Source: Dasyornis broadbenti (taxonomy: Eukaryota > Chordata > Aves > Passeriformes > Dasyornithidae). Taken from it: DNA of 64,000 nucleotides. A model generated the notes under the pieces. The model searched no databases, was not told where the DNA came from, and saw only the letters and a program-made list of their open reading frames with translations. The stretch is taken from assembly GCA_013397935.1 (NCBI GenBank), contig VZRN01005169.1, positions 1,620,348-1,684,347 on the forward strand, written 5' to 3'. The position numbers and the translations under genes were made by a program. Positions 11,641 to 22,493 of this stretch are shown piece after piece (positions within the stretch are counted from its first letter, which is position 1; each line of letters opens with the position of its first letter).

Positions 11641-12287
11641 AAATAATTTGATCCTGAGGCTGACCTTAGTATGTGCTGATGTTTTTGTACTTAGGTTTTT
11701 GTCACTGCTTGCATGGGTGTACACACAGGACTGGTTAAAGCTGCTCCTGATAAAGCAGCTTGTATCTCTCTGTTTATTAGAGTGCTGAAATAACTTGATA
11801 ACAGGGGTAGCATTAGGATACCATGTTATCTTTTGTGAGTCATTGGCCTATTAGATAAACATGTTTTGTGTTGCAGTGGGCAGCATCCTCCCCCTCCTTT
11901 CCCCTGGAATCAATAGCACCTTCCCACCAAGTGATTCCAGATCAGCCATCAGCCAGACAACCCAGCCCACGGCACTGCTCCTGGGAAGGGCACAGCTACT
12001 GCTGCCACAGCCCACGTGTGGCATACACCTCCCTCGTGACCAAAGCAGAGCTGCAGAAAGCACCAACACTTTTTCTGTTCTTATATTTTTATGAAATCTG
12101 CAAGGCCCAGCTGCCATTACACATCTCTGCTATCTCTTTATTATCTCTACCAATGCACCTCAGCCTCACACTGAACTCTGGTCCCTTCCTCCCTTCTGTG
12201 AAATAACCTTTTGGAACCTCTCATCTACGGCCTTCTAGCTTTCTGAATTTCTCTACATAATACAGAAGCAACAAAGCTTAGCAAGTC

Positions 12288-12430
12288 CAAAGGTCTCTCA
12301 AAGTGCTTTTCAAGCACCTTCAAATCTGTCATGAATAGTTTTATCTCTGTTTTACAGATGTAAATAAAGGGACAGAAAGGCTAAATGACTGCCCTGGGGT
12401 CACACACAAATACCAAGCCATAGCTGTCCA
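12288..12430 (+). mobile_element. Possible ancient MIR-like SINE fossil
   Basis: The stretch reads like the 3' half of amniote MIR elements: a 'TTATCTCTGTTTTACAGATG' motif, then an A-rich piece, then 'GGACAGAAAGGCTAAATGAC' and 'CCTGGGGTCACACA'. These correspond to the well-known order tata-cagatg, aggcacagagag, gtgacttgccc, aaggtcacac. Divergence is high, so the assignment is tentative. Confidence 0.45.
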
Positions 12431-15112
12431 GTATCCTGTAAGTATGGTCTTCTTTCTTAATTGCAAAGAATTCCTCCCTCTTTAGTAATTTTACCTCATA
12501 AATCATAATTCTTTCTGTTACTTAGAATTCTTAAATTTACATGCTCAAAGCAGACAGTCTAATGTTTTGTCATTAAAAGTTTTAGGTGCTTCAAGAACAA
12601 CTGAGGGACGACTGAATCCTGGAAAACTGGAGATATTTAAACTTACCATACTCCACTTTATTGAAGGCCTCCAGACATCTTTTTAAAATGCTTCTCTCTA
12701 CAATGACAGAACTATCAGCCTCCATAGCCCAGTTTCTTTTCACAGACCCAGACAGGATTGAGAAAACAGATAAAAGTCTTCCAGTGACTCAGCATGGAAG
12801 ACATTCTCCATGTGATTCTCACAAGCAGAGCAGGACATGGCTTAGGCAGAAAAGCATCTCTTTGAACCTCTATATAAAAATCAATGCCCAAGCCCAGTGT
12901 TGCCTTCTGATTAATTTTTGGGTTAAGCTCTGCTTGACTTGTGCTTTGGATTTTCTAGATCCCCAATTAGAAGCATGTCAGTCAATTCCCAATTTGCTGC
13001 ATAATTACTTCAGGAATGTCCACGGCCAGTGAATACTTTTTACTGGAGTGCTTATGACCATGGTGTAAGCCATGTCAGTGTGAAACATCAGATTTACTGA
13101 ATGTGAGGTTTCCCAAAGGCAAACTCCCAGGCAGGTTTGAGTGTGAATGACTGAGTCAGACATGGTCATCAGGAAAAGCCCCAAACGGTCATTAAAATAG
13201 ACAGGGGAAGTTTTTGTAATTTGAGCAATGCTTTACTATCATCAGCATCATGAGTACCAGAAAGTGATAATCAGTGTTACCCTTTTGAGAGAAACAGTGT
13301 TCTAATGCTGAGCTGTGTCCTGGGGAAGCAGTTTCCCCTCTTTAGCTCTCTCTCATGTATGTATATACATAGACAGACATATCCACATACATTTTGTAAG
13401 CACTATACACATATCCATAAAAACATCCACGAAAAAGATTTGGGACTGCAGTCACTGTCAGTACAAGTCCATGGACGCAATGGTGACTTAGAACAAACTG
13501 AAATTCGGTACCAGGCTGTGAATACATCATTAATACTTCAAGTGACACATGCAGCTAAGTTTGCACACACATCACCTCAAAATACTTGCAGAGAAAATGT
13601 AAACTCTTTGCTTGCAGCCTAGCAAGGAGTGCTAAAAGGAGTGCAAGAGAGGGGTTCCCAGGCAAAGAGCTCAGAGGATTCACTCTTGCTTGGTCTTGAT
13701 AAAGGGGTACATTATGTTGGAGTGCTCCAATGTGCCTGGGTTCTTAGTACTTGTGAGAGGGGAGGAGTGGGATGCCATATTTTGCTCTTGATATTCTAAC
13801 CTTTTACGAACCAAGTGAAGCACAATGACTGTCAATCAGAAAAGATATTTAATGATTTCTTACTCATGACAGGGTAGATCTCTTACTACAAGAGCTTGTG
13901 AGAGGAGGTAAGTTAGCTTTTCATGCATGCCATTTCCAGTGGCTTGCTTCGACACTAATGGAATAAGAAAGGAAACTAACACCTGCCATTTTGGGACCTA
14001 ATACTCACTTTTCCTAAGCTGTCCTTGAGTTGTACTTACACAGAGGTTGTTTTGTGTGAAATGCACATGTCCTTGCCAGAAGCAAGTCTGGTTTTACACA
14101 AGACCCCATGCAACCATTCAACATTGCTACATGGACATCCATAAGCCCCCTTCCTTCCCAGTTCCCAACAATGCCAACCAGAGATCACACAACAAAAATA
14201 CTGGGTGAGCAGCCAAGTAACAGTGACAGAAAGGACATCATGCAGAGCATCAGAGTGAGCAAGAGATACTGAGGAGGACATCCGTTCCTGAGGGTACATT
14301 ATGATGGGTCATGGACTGGCAATGACCGAATAGATTCCTTGCATTGCAAAAGAAAATGCAAGGAGCAACAGCAGCTAAAGAAAAAATGGAGGGAGGGGGA
14401 AAAATGCAATTGGGAAAATCTCTTCTGTTACAGGCAAAGGTGAAGTCATCATAGCAGAAACAATTAAAAAAAAAAAAAAATCCTTCTTCTTTAAGAAAAT
14501 CTTGACCAAAGCTAAGAACAAGGAAGAATGTTCTAACAACTACTAGCATCTGCTTAGCTCAAGATGCCAGCGTTTGTGTAAGATGTCATAGGATAGGTGA
14601 GTGTGCTCTGGCATTACAGGTGACTGACTGCATGTTCTCCTACACTTGCCAATTAAAAGCCAAAGACTTGCCTTCATTTTTGAAGCATGTTGCTCTCAAG
14701 TCAATTAGATAATTCTTACAGGCATTTGAAAGGACTGTCTCCATGGCAAACATCTTTCTTAGCACTACATTTCTGAGTGAGGTTTTGTACTTTGGGGTGA
14801 TATACCTGTTGTCAGACTCCCTCAATGAAAACAGAGCCTCCCCTATAACCTAGACAACCCAAATCCCTAGTGACAATTCTTTTACTTTCCATATGTACTG
14901 CAAGAAGAGGAGTCTTTATGCAGGGACCCAAGGAGAGCAAACCGTGTGAAACGAAAAGACTCCAGAACTACATATGTACCATGAATGGAACTGGATCAAC
15001 TTGACTCCCTTATTTGGTGTAGCGATTAAAAATCATATTATCACTTTACAATTGATAGTTTTTGTGGCATGATTACTGGGGAAGGCTGTCCACCACAGCA
15101 ATAAATACTCAC

Positions 15113-15124
15113 TGTTTACGGTAC
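15113..15124 (-). CDS. CELF2: Alternative 12-nt donor segment of E6
   Basis: Twelve nucleotides lie between two in-frame donors of E6. The upstream donor (gtaccg) is weak at positions +4 to +6; the downstream one (gtgagt) is close to consensus. The segment encodes GTVN together with the split codon, and its inclusion changes the last base of the exon from G to A, which alters the codon shared with E7. Use of the upstream donor is possible but not proven by sequence. Confidence 0.7.
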
Positions 15125-15244
15125 CTGCTAGTGCATTAATATTATTCAGTCCAACAGTGGCTCCAGCCAGTCCTTGGAGAGTACCCAGAGAAGTCAAAGA
15201 ATTCATGGCCGCACCAGCTGTGGAATTAGCAGTTGATGCAGCAA
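15113..15244 (-). CDS. CELF2: CELF2 exon E6: central linker (long-donor form)
   Basis: 132 nt using the distal donor, AACA then gtgagt, which is the stronger one; acceptor tttcag then TTGCTGC. It encodes AASTANSTAGAAMNSLTSLG, then TLQGLAGATVGLNNINALA and finally GTVN, within the disordered CELF2 linker between RRM2 and RRM3. A second donor 12 nt upstream (GCAG then gtaccg, at 15123-15124) gives a 120-nt exon ending at 15125 and lacking GTVN. Both forms leave phase 1. I recall a GT-I/V-NS-MAAL junction from canonical CELF2 proteins, which supports the long form as the usual one. Compared with the mammalian protein as I remember it, Ala replaces Pro in STANST. Confidence 0.95.
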
Positions 15245-18200
15245 CTGAAAGAAAAAAAAAAACCAAAAAACAAAGCAAAATTTAGGCCACAGTTTGTTTA
15301 TTTTACTTGATCACCAAACAGCTTACAATCATGTGGAGCACAACAGGACTAGTTGCAAGGAAAAGGAAAACAGAAAAGGAGACCAATAAGACCAACCTTG
15401 TTCAAGACATTAATAGTATGATTGTTCATGGGAAGTGTTGATGAGTCTAGAACTGCAAATACTAGATTACAAAATTCAGCATTGTACTATTATTTGCAAG
15501 TTTAATACCAAACAGGTATGTGTGGGATCAGACACTTTCTCAAAAGTTTGTCAATCAATCTAGCATCCCAGGTTCATCAGCTGACCAGGCTTTTGGGATT
15601 TTGGTACATACCTCAAAGTCCATCATTGAACAAAAAAGAATCAGTAATTTTGTCATATAACAGCTTACTGTTCTCTTCCCCAAATGTTCTAAGAGTAAGT
15701 TTAATTATTCTAAGTGAAGACACTATACTCTAGGACACTGTATGAACTTCATTTAAAGACCTGAAGATTAGAAAAAGAAGAATGACCAGGCAAATACGAA
15801 ATGTAACTAGCATCCATTTTATTGCAGGCTTTTATCCCGGACTTTGTACATAGCTAGTCATGTGTATGCACCTCTGTGGTACTGTGTGTATCCCCAAAAG
15901 CTCTGCCAGAGGGGAAAAGGTGGAGAAAATGTCCTTGCTGCTACAATGTCAAGGGAATGAGGAGGGTGGGTGAGATTCATTCTGGAGTAATCATTTAGAA
16001 TTCATCTAAATTATGTGTTTAGAGAGAGAAAGAGACTCACTCTCTTGTCAAAAGAAAGTAATAAAGAGTAATCATTTGGGATAGGTTGGGTGAACTAGAA
16101 ATACCTGTCTGTCTCACAGAAGGGCCTTGAATAACCAGTGTAGATTAAACACTTAACTCACAGGTAGGTAAAGTTATACCAGATGAATCACACTCATAAA
16201 AGCTGCAGAAGCAATTAAGGTTTTAGCTTGTCTCCTGAGCCCTACTTTAGTGTAACAATTATAAAGACTTCCTTTCTGTTAGAAAGTTGCATTATCGTAT
16301 GAAAAGCGAACATTTAAAGAGAGTTTTGTTGATGATGTACTGAAGGCACATCATGCCTACACCATGCTTTTTTTGCTCCGCTTCGTTACCTAGGAATGAA
16401 ATGGTTAAGACCACTTTTATCTTGATGCTTTTTTGGGCTGTCAAACACATCAGATTACTCAGTGAACCCTCAAGAAAGTGCAGTCTCTAGAGCTGACAGG
16501 GTCCAGTAAAGAAAGTAGGAGGCAACTTTTTCTCTATGTGGGTAAACCTTGAAGCTCTAACCTACAAATAACCTGCCTTTGCAACATTAAGACCCACCAA
16601 AGATAAGTTTTCACACTCTTGGGGCCTCAAAGTACAAAGAACATTCTTGCTATGGGGGAAGAGAGATTTCCAGACTCTCTTATGCATTCCTTGTGTCTTA
16701 GCATCCGCGATGTTAACCTGAATAGTTTTATATGTTGCAAATAGAAGCAGTTTAGATTATTCAATCTGTCTCCACAAAGCAATAAGAATCCAATAATGTC
16801 TTTGATTTAAAAAGTAACAAAAAACAAGTAAAAAACCATCCCTTTTTGTCAGATAATATGGGCACCAAGAGAGAAGAGAGGAAAAAACCGAAGTGAATTC
16901 CCTTTGACCAACAGCGGTCTGTGTTTCTGTCAATGTTCATTAGCAAATCATTTAAACGAAGCATATAAAACTCAAATCTGAAGGATCTGATCGCTTTTGA
17001 CTGGACTAAATTCCACCCATTTTCTGTTTCAGAGGATTATTACCATTTTCTCTTGAGGAAACACATATTTAAGAAATGAGAGAAATGGGGACTAGGAAAC
17101 TGCCTGTAAATTACATTAAAGCTGGGGGCAAATAACTCCTGTGAGCAAGAGCCATATGCTTATGGATTGTCAACACATCTGTTGGAGAAGGCAAAAAAAA
17201 TCTGCTCAAAACCTTCCCTCTTGTGCAGTCCACAAGGAATTGTGGGAGCTCTTATCATAGTCTGGCTGCTCAGACACATGCTCCAGGGATGGTCAGTATC
17301 TGGGGCCAACATCTCTTTTCTTCTTTTTTTGGTATCAAGTTTCTCTCTTCTATCAGACAAATAAACAGCAGGTGCCTCAGTGCTTCTCCCATTTGAAGCT
17401 GCAATGCAGATTATCTAGTTTGTCTGAATAAAGACCTGGGACATGATCACTGTACCGTGCTAGCTGCAGCCCTAAAGCACCTCAGAAATCAGTGTTTGGT
17501 TGTTGTGGTATTTCTTCTGCTTAGCAGTGATCTGCCTCACAGAAGCAGCAGGACAATGCTCTTTCCTCTTTGGTTTAATATTTCTTAGAGGAGAAAGAAA
17601 CTGAACAAATTGTGTGGTTTCCACTATCTTATTGAACAGGAGGTGAATAGAAATGAAGGGAGCTCCTTTTTTTTAGGGGGGACAGATCAAACACCTTCTG
17701 CATGAGGCTTCCTGAGAGACTCCACACTAATTGATTGAGGCCTGCATGTAGGAAATGAAGACAGTGATGAGCTGAAATATTATCATAAGGAGAGCATAAA
17801 AGGTCCAAGATATTAAAAGAGGTGAAAATTTCTAATAAAATGCTGTATAAAACCAAACAGATGAAGCAATGGTATGTCTTGTCCCCCAGAAAACTAAAGG
17901 AAGATGAAACAGAGGTTAAAAGGTCCTACAAGACAAGAGTGAAGGCTTAGACCAGCTGAAAGTTTTTACTTCATGTGCTCCCAGAATATGCTGAAATCCA
18001 TCTAGAGACAAGGACTATGCTTCTCTTGTCCTTTGCCATTTTCTAGTTCCTTTCAACTAAAAAATTGTAACATATATTAAACTGAAAGGAAAGAAGAAAA
18101 ATCACATGCCTTGTGGTAACAGCAAATGACTGCACTACTATAGGGGAACCTGCATAACTCTCTTGTGTCAGCAAAACTCTTGGGCTCCACAAATGCTCAG

Positions 18201-18390
18201 AGCAGTGGCAAAGGAAGAATAATTCAGTGTCAGAATACTTTCTATATTTATGTCTTTTAGCTGTCCAGAAGACAAAAATAGATTGGCTACCTACATAATT
18301 TATAAATTGGGTTTTACCAGGTTCCTCTGACACCAAATAGATGAAAAAAACCACACTTCACAACTCCCTCCGCCCTCCACACCAGAACAT

Positions 18391-18705
18391 TCACAGAATC
18401 ACAGAATAGGCTGAGCTGGAAGGGATCCACAAGGATCATCAAGTCCAACTCCTGGCCCTGCACAGGACCATCCCCAAGAATCCCACCATGTGCCATTGTT
18501 TAAATGCTTCTTGAACTCCGTAACGCTCGGTGCTGTGACCACTTACCTGGGGAGCTGTTCCAGTGTCGAACCACCCTGTGGGTGAAGAACCTTTTCCCGA
18601 TATCCAATCTAAACTTTCCCTGGCATGGCTTCAGGCCATTCCCTCAGCTCCTGTCACTGTCACCACAGAAAAGAGATCAGTGTCTGTCCCTCCTCTTATT
18701 GTGCT
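18391..18705 (-). mobile_element. CR1 LINE fragment (3' end)
   Basis: On the plus strand it begins TCACAGAATCACAGAATAGG and continues through the CR1 landmarks 'gctggaagggatcc', 'atcaagtccaactcctggcc', 'ccttttcccgatatccaatc' and 'cagctcctgtcactgtcacc'. These are the reverse complement of the CR1 3' end, whose tail is made of ATTCTGTG-type 8-mers. The element is therefore on the minus strand, 5'-truncated as CR1 copies normally are, and in sense with CELF2. The 5' boundary is approximate. Confidence 0.88.
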
Positions 18706-19746
18706 TCCTCCATTTAACTGATGAAATTTTTGCTATCAGCTTCAAGCTCCAAGCCAAGTGACTTGGCTCTTGGTTAATCTATTCTTTAACAGAGTTCTCT
18801 TTGATACAGAGAACACATTTTCATTTGGAGTGGTTGCTCTACGCTATACAGATACTTGTGTTTAACTAGTAATGCTGCAGTCATGGAGATTTTAAGGCTG
18901 GAAGGAGCTGGCATTTTCAAATGTTCTCAAAACATTTACTTCTGCCTCTAAAAGGTTATAACACCATTTAGGTCAATGATTTTTTTTTTTTTTAACAGAA
19001 ATATGGACTAGCAATGAGCCGTTTCTCTTTTCAATTTTAATTTAAATAACACTTCAACACAATTCCTAAAAACGATGCCAACATAAAAACACAACCAGAA
19101 TTAGCATAGAAACTTTTGGCCATTCTTTTGGCTAGCTTATGTCAATAGAGTCATAATGATTTACATCATCTGGATTTGCCTCAGCTGGAAAACTAGATTC
19201 AGGATAACAGCATCTAGGAAAGGCAATGATGTGTAAATATTTCTTTGGCTTTGCTACACACACTGTGGATGGAATTAATTTCCCCACCATTGGCAGCCTC
19301 ACTGTTAGTTTAAGCTAGTTTAGTCAAAACTAGGCTGTCTCTGAGATTTAAAGACCTCCAATTCAGACACCCTACCTTTAGATTTCTATTTCAGGTTGGG
19401 CTGAATTGCCCCAGAGAGCACACAGATGAGCTCAACTACAGATGCTACTGATGCCTTTCCCAGTTTTCCCTCATACTTCTTGTGCTGCCCTGGATGATAA
19501 AGCAATTGCTATGATTTTTGATGCAAGACTTTCTTGCTTCTTCGCAGTTGCTGCCTTGTCTCTTAGAAAGCTGTATCTTGCAGGCACAGGCACATTTTTC
19601 TCATGCCTATTTACTTCCTACACCTCAGACCAAAAAGTGCCCTTCGTAGAGCTTCTTGGTATACTGAAACCACAGACCGATGTTTGTCTTTAGTACAGCC
19701 TTGGGCATATCCTACCCCTCTCATGTCTCAGGCTAATTTATAAAAT

Positions 19747-20175
19747 GAATCATAGAATCAGAGAATGGTTTCAGTTGGAAGGGATCTTTAAAGATGAGCA
19801 ATGAGGGATCTTCAACTGGATCAGGCTGTGCAAAGCCCTGTCCAACCTGACCACGGCTTTTTCCAGAGATGGGGCATCCACCACCTCTCTGGGCAACCTG
19901 TGCCAGTGTCTCACTACCCTTGTAGTAAAAAATTTCTTCCTTATATCTAGCCTAAATTTACCCTCTTTTAGTTTAAAAGCATCAGCCCTTGTCCTATTTC
20001 TACAGACCCTGCTAGAAGTTTTGTCCCGATCTTTCTTGCAGGCCCACTTTAACTACTGAACGCTGCAATAAAGTCTCCCTGGAGCCTTCTTTTCTCCAGG
20101 CTGAACAACCCCGACTCCCTCAGCCTTTCCTCATAGGAGAGGTGCTCCATCCCTCTGATCATCTTCAGAAATCCT
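19747..20175 (-). mobile_element. CR1 LINE fragment (3' end)
   Basis: Starts with AATCATAGAATCAGAGAATGG and follows the CR1 order: 'ttggaagggatctttaaagat', 'gggcaacctgtgccagtgtctc', 'ttcttccttatatctagcc', 'tctccaggctgaacaacccc' and 'ctcataggagaggtgctcc'. It is in minus orientation and reaches further upstream than the 18391 copy. A stretch after 'aaagatgagcaatgagggatc' departs from the usual sequence, pointing to an internal deletion or divergence. Confidence 0.87.
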
Positions 20176-20410
20176 CTTTCCCACAGTGGAGGTCAGGGTC
20201 CAGGAAGGCTGCCTGAGGACAAAGTACTAGATAACCCACCCTCTCTCTGTTCCTCTGAAGGAAAGGAGCTATTCCAATCACACATGGGCCACTATGATTT
20301 AGCAGAGAAACGGTTTGCAGTGTGTAGTTAGCCTCATTCTTTCCTTGCTTTTTTTGGTAAATGTCTAAGTAAAAAAAGAATTCCAATGACTTCTCAGCAA
20401 AGTCCTAGAC

Positions 20411-20458
20411 CACAAAAAAACAAAAAAAAAAAAACCAAAAAAAAAACAAAAAAAAAAT
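20411..20458. repeat. A-rich low-complexity tract
   Basis: Runs of A of 5 to 11 bases interrupted by single or paired C. It explains the Lys-rich open frame at 20386-20628 and the Phe-rich one opposite, which are not genes. Confidence 0.85.
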
Positions 20459-21437
20459 CTTTTGGAAACTCCCTGCTATATGTGCTAATTTGGCACTATT
20501 TATGGGCAGTGCAAACTGTGCACTTCCCCATTCCTCTCCACCTTGTCCTGTTCCCTTCCTCCTCTTCCAACATGTGCATACTGTCTGGAAATGATACACA
20601 AATTGCAAGTCTTGGAGTAAGATACTAAGCACATGAGGCATTACAAACATTTTAAGTGAAGTTTCTTACTGGAAACATGATTTTGGTTTTAGGGCAGGAC
20701 TAATGGAGAAAATGGGCAAAAAAAAAAAAGCAAGGGTAGCTTCAGCTCTCTGTGGGCACGGAGGGTTGCTGTACACCTTGCCAACCCCATCCATGTGAAG
20801 AGCAGCTATAATGTTTCTGGAGCAGAACCAGCTTTCTGGTGCTGCAGGGCTTCAGGGCAGCTCCAAGACTGGCTTAACGGTGCCGAGACTTTGCACACAG
20901 AGATCCACCATGGTAACTGTGTCAGCCCTGCTGACAGCTTTCCTGTAGGCAGCCCCTGGTTACACTCCATAATTGCCTGTCACAACGAATGCAGGGCACA
21001 ACAGGAAGCTCAGTGTTTACTCCGGTATTAGTGACTTGCTTATCACCACCCACCTGTAAACCACAACTTTGTTCTTGTTTTACTTAAAGGAGAGTTTAAA
21101 TAACTTGGTGTTCAAAGTACTTATTTTGCTCCAGTTAAGATGATGTAGTAGTGCACCAGGGATCAATACTGCCCACAATTTTAGGTTCAGCATCTCTGTG
21201 ACTTTAAGCATGAGAATTTGCAGAGAAAACATGTTCTCTTTTGGGAGACGCTCCTGTCAGATGTGTACTGGCAGTTGTCTGAGTCCAGAATCCTCCTTCT
21301 TGTACTGAATTTGGGTGTGTTTCTGAATTTTTGCTGCCTTCCTAAGCTCACTGACTCCAAGGGCCAGATAAAATGTATGTGACTTACGCTGATGCTGACT
21401 AAATGGCTGCCATTCGGAGGGATTCAGATGGGCAGAA

Positions 21438-22155
21438 TTGGCCAACACAAACCTTACGAAATGTAACAAGGACAGATGCAAAGTCCTGCACCTGAGGAGG
21501 AACAATCCCTTTCAATAACACAGCAGGGGATGGATGGGCTGAGGAGACGCTTTTCTGAAATGGACCTGTGGGAGTTTCGGTGGAAGGTGACCATGAGCCA
21601 GCAGCATGCACTGGCAGCAAAGAAAGCAAATAGCATCCTGGACTGCGGAATAGAAGATGAAACATGAGATCCAGATTTCCTCAGTGCTTGTTAGATCACA
21701 TCTAAACACTACACGCAGAGTTGGGCTCCTCATTGCAAGGAGAACACTGACCAGGTGGAGGGAGTTCAGTGGAAGGCCAGCAAGTTGTTCAGGGGCTCCA
21801 GCACTCATCCTGTAACAAGCTGGGCTTGTTCAGGCTGGAGAAAACACGGCTCCAGGTGAACCTAAAGCAGCCTCCCAGCACTTAAAAGGTGGTCATCCAT
21901 TAGATAGAGCAATAGTACGTGGTGGGAAGATGAGAAGATTGAAACAAGAGAGCTTCAGTTCAGATGTAATTAAAAACATTTGTACTGTGAGGATTGTCAA
22001 GCAATGGAACAATTACCCAGATTGCTCTATCTGTGTCCTTGGAGGTTTTTAAGGCTTTTCTGGATCAAGCCCTAAGCAATCTGATCTCACATGAGCAGGG
22101 AGTTGGGTCACAGACATCCTGACTGACGTTCCAACCTCAATTATTCTACGGGAAT
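21438..22155 (+). mobile_element. Older CR1 LINE fragment, opposite orientation
   Basis: Reads in the sense direction of CR1: 'aagtcctgcacctgaggaggaacaa', 'gaccatgagccagcagcatg', 'gcaaagaaagcaaatagcatcctgg', 'gggcttgttcaggctggagaa', 'ttggaggtttttaaggc' and an ending 'gacgttccaacctcaattattctacg'. The tail is on the high-coordinate side, so it is plus strand, antisense to CELF2. Divergence and small indels make it look older than the minus-strand copies. The remnant reverse-transcriptase frame is broken by stops. Confidence 0.85.
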
Positions 22156-22474
22156 TAGAGCAGCATAGGAGAAAAGTAGAAGTTAGCTCACACTAAGGCA
22201 GAAAGAAAGAAGGCTGAAGAATGAAGATGTGTTGAAAACTGAACAGTAGAACTGGCTTCTGTTCTTGGGTCTGTTTACAGAAACAGAGGTTGACACTGAA
22301 TAAGCCACTTAACTCTCAGCTGTGGTTTTGATTCCAGGCTGCCACAACTACATTGTGTGGGTGAGGTTTCCAGGGCCTGATCTACAAAAGAAAGCTCTAA
22401 CCTTGGATCTTTCTTTGAGGTTTTAGATTCCTCTTAGATTCAGCAATGTGCTACATAAAATAGAATCACAGTAG

Positions 22475-22493
22475 AAATAAATAAATAAATAAA
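22475..22493. repeat. (AAAT)n microsatellite
   Basis: About four and a half perfect AAAT/AATA units within an A-rich context. Confidence 0.85.

Larger units (their letters stand above)
8505..15112 (-). other. CELF2: CELF2 intron between E6 and E7
   Basis: Intron of about 6.6 kb. It holds two TGCATGCA octamers just upstream of the E7 acceptors, a solo LTR inserted opposite to the gene (about 10481-11530), an AT-rich patch at 11560-11636, a possible MIR-like SINE fossil near 12290-12430 and an A-run near 14466-14480. Moderately long open frames at 8746-9165, 10386-10934 and 10472-11383 are not supported as genes. Confidence 0.9.
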
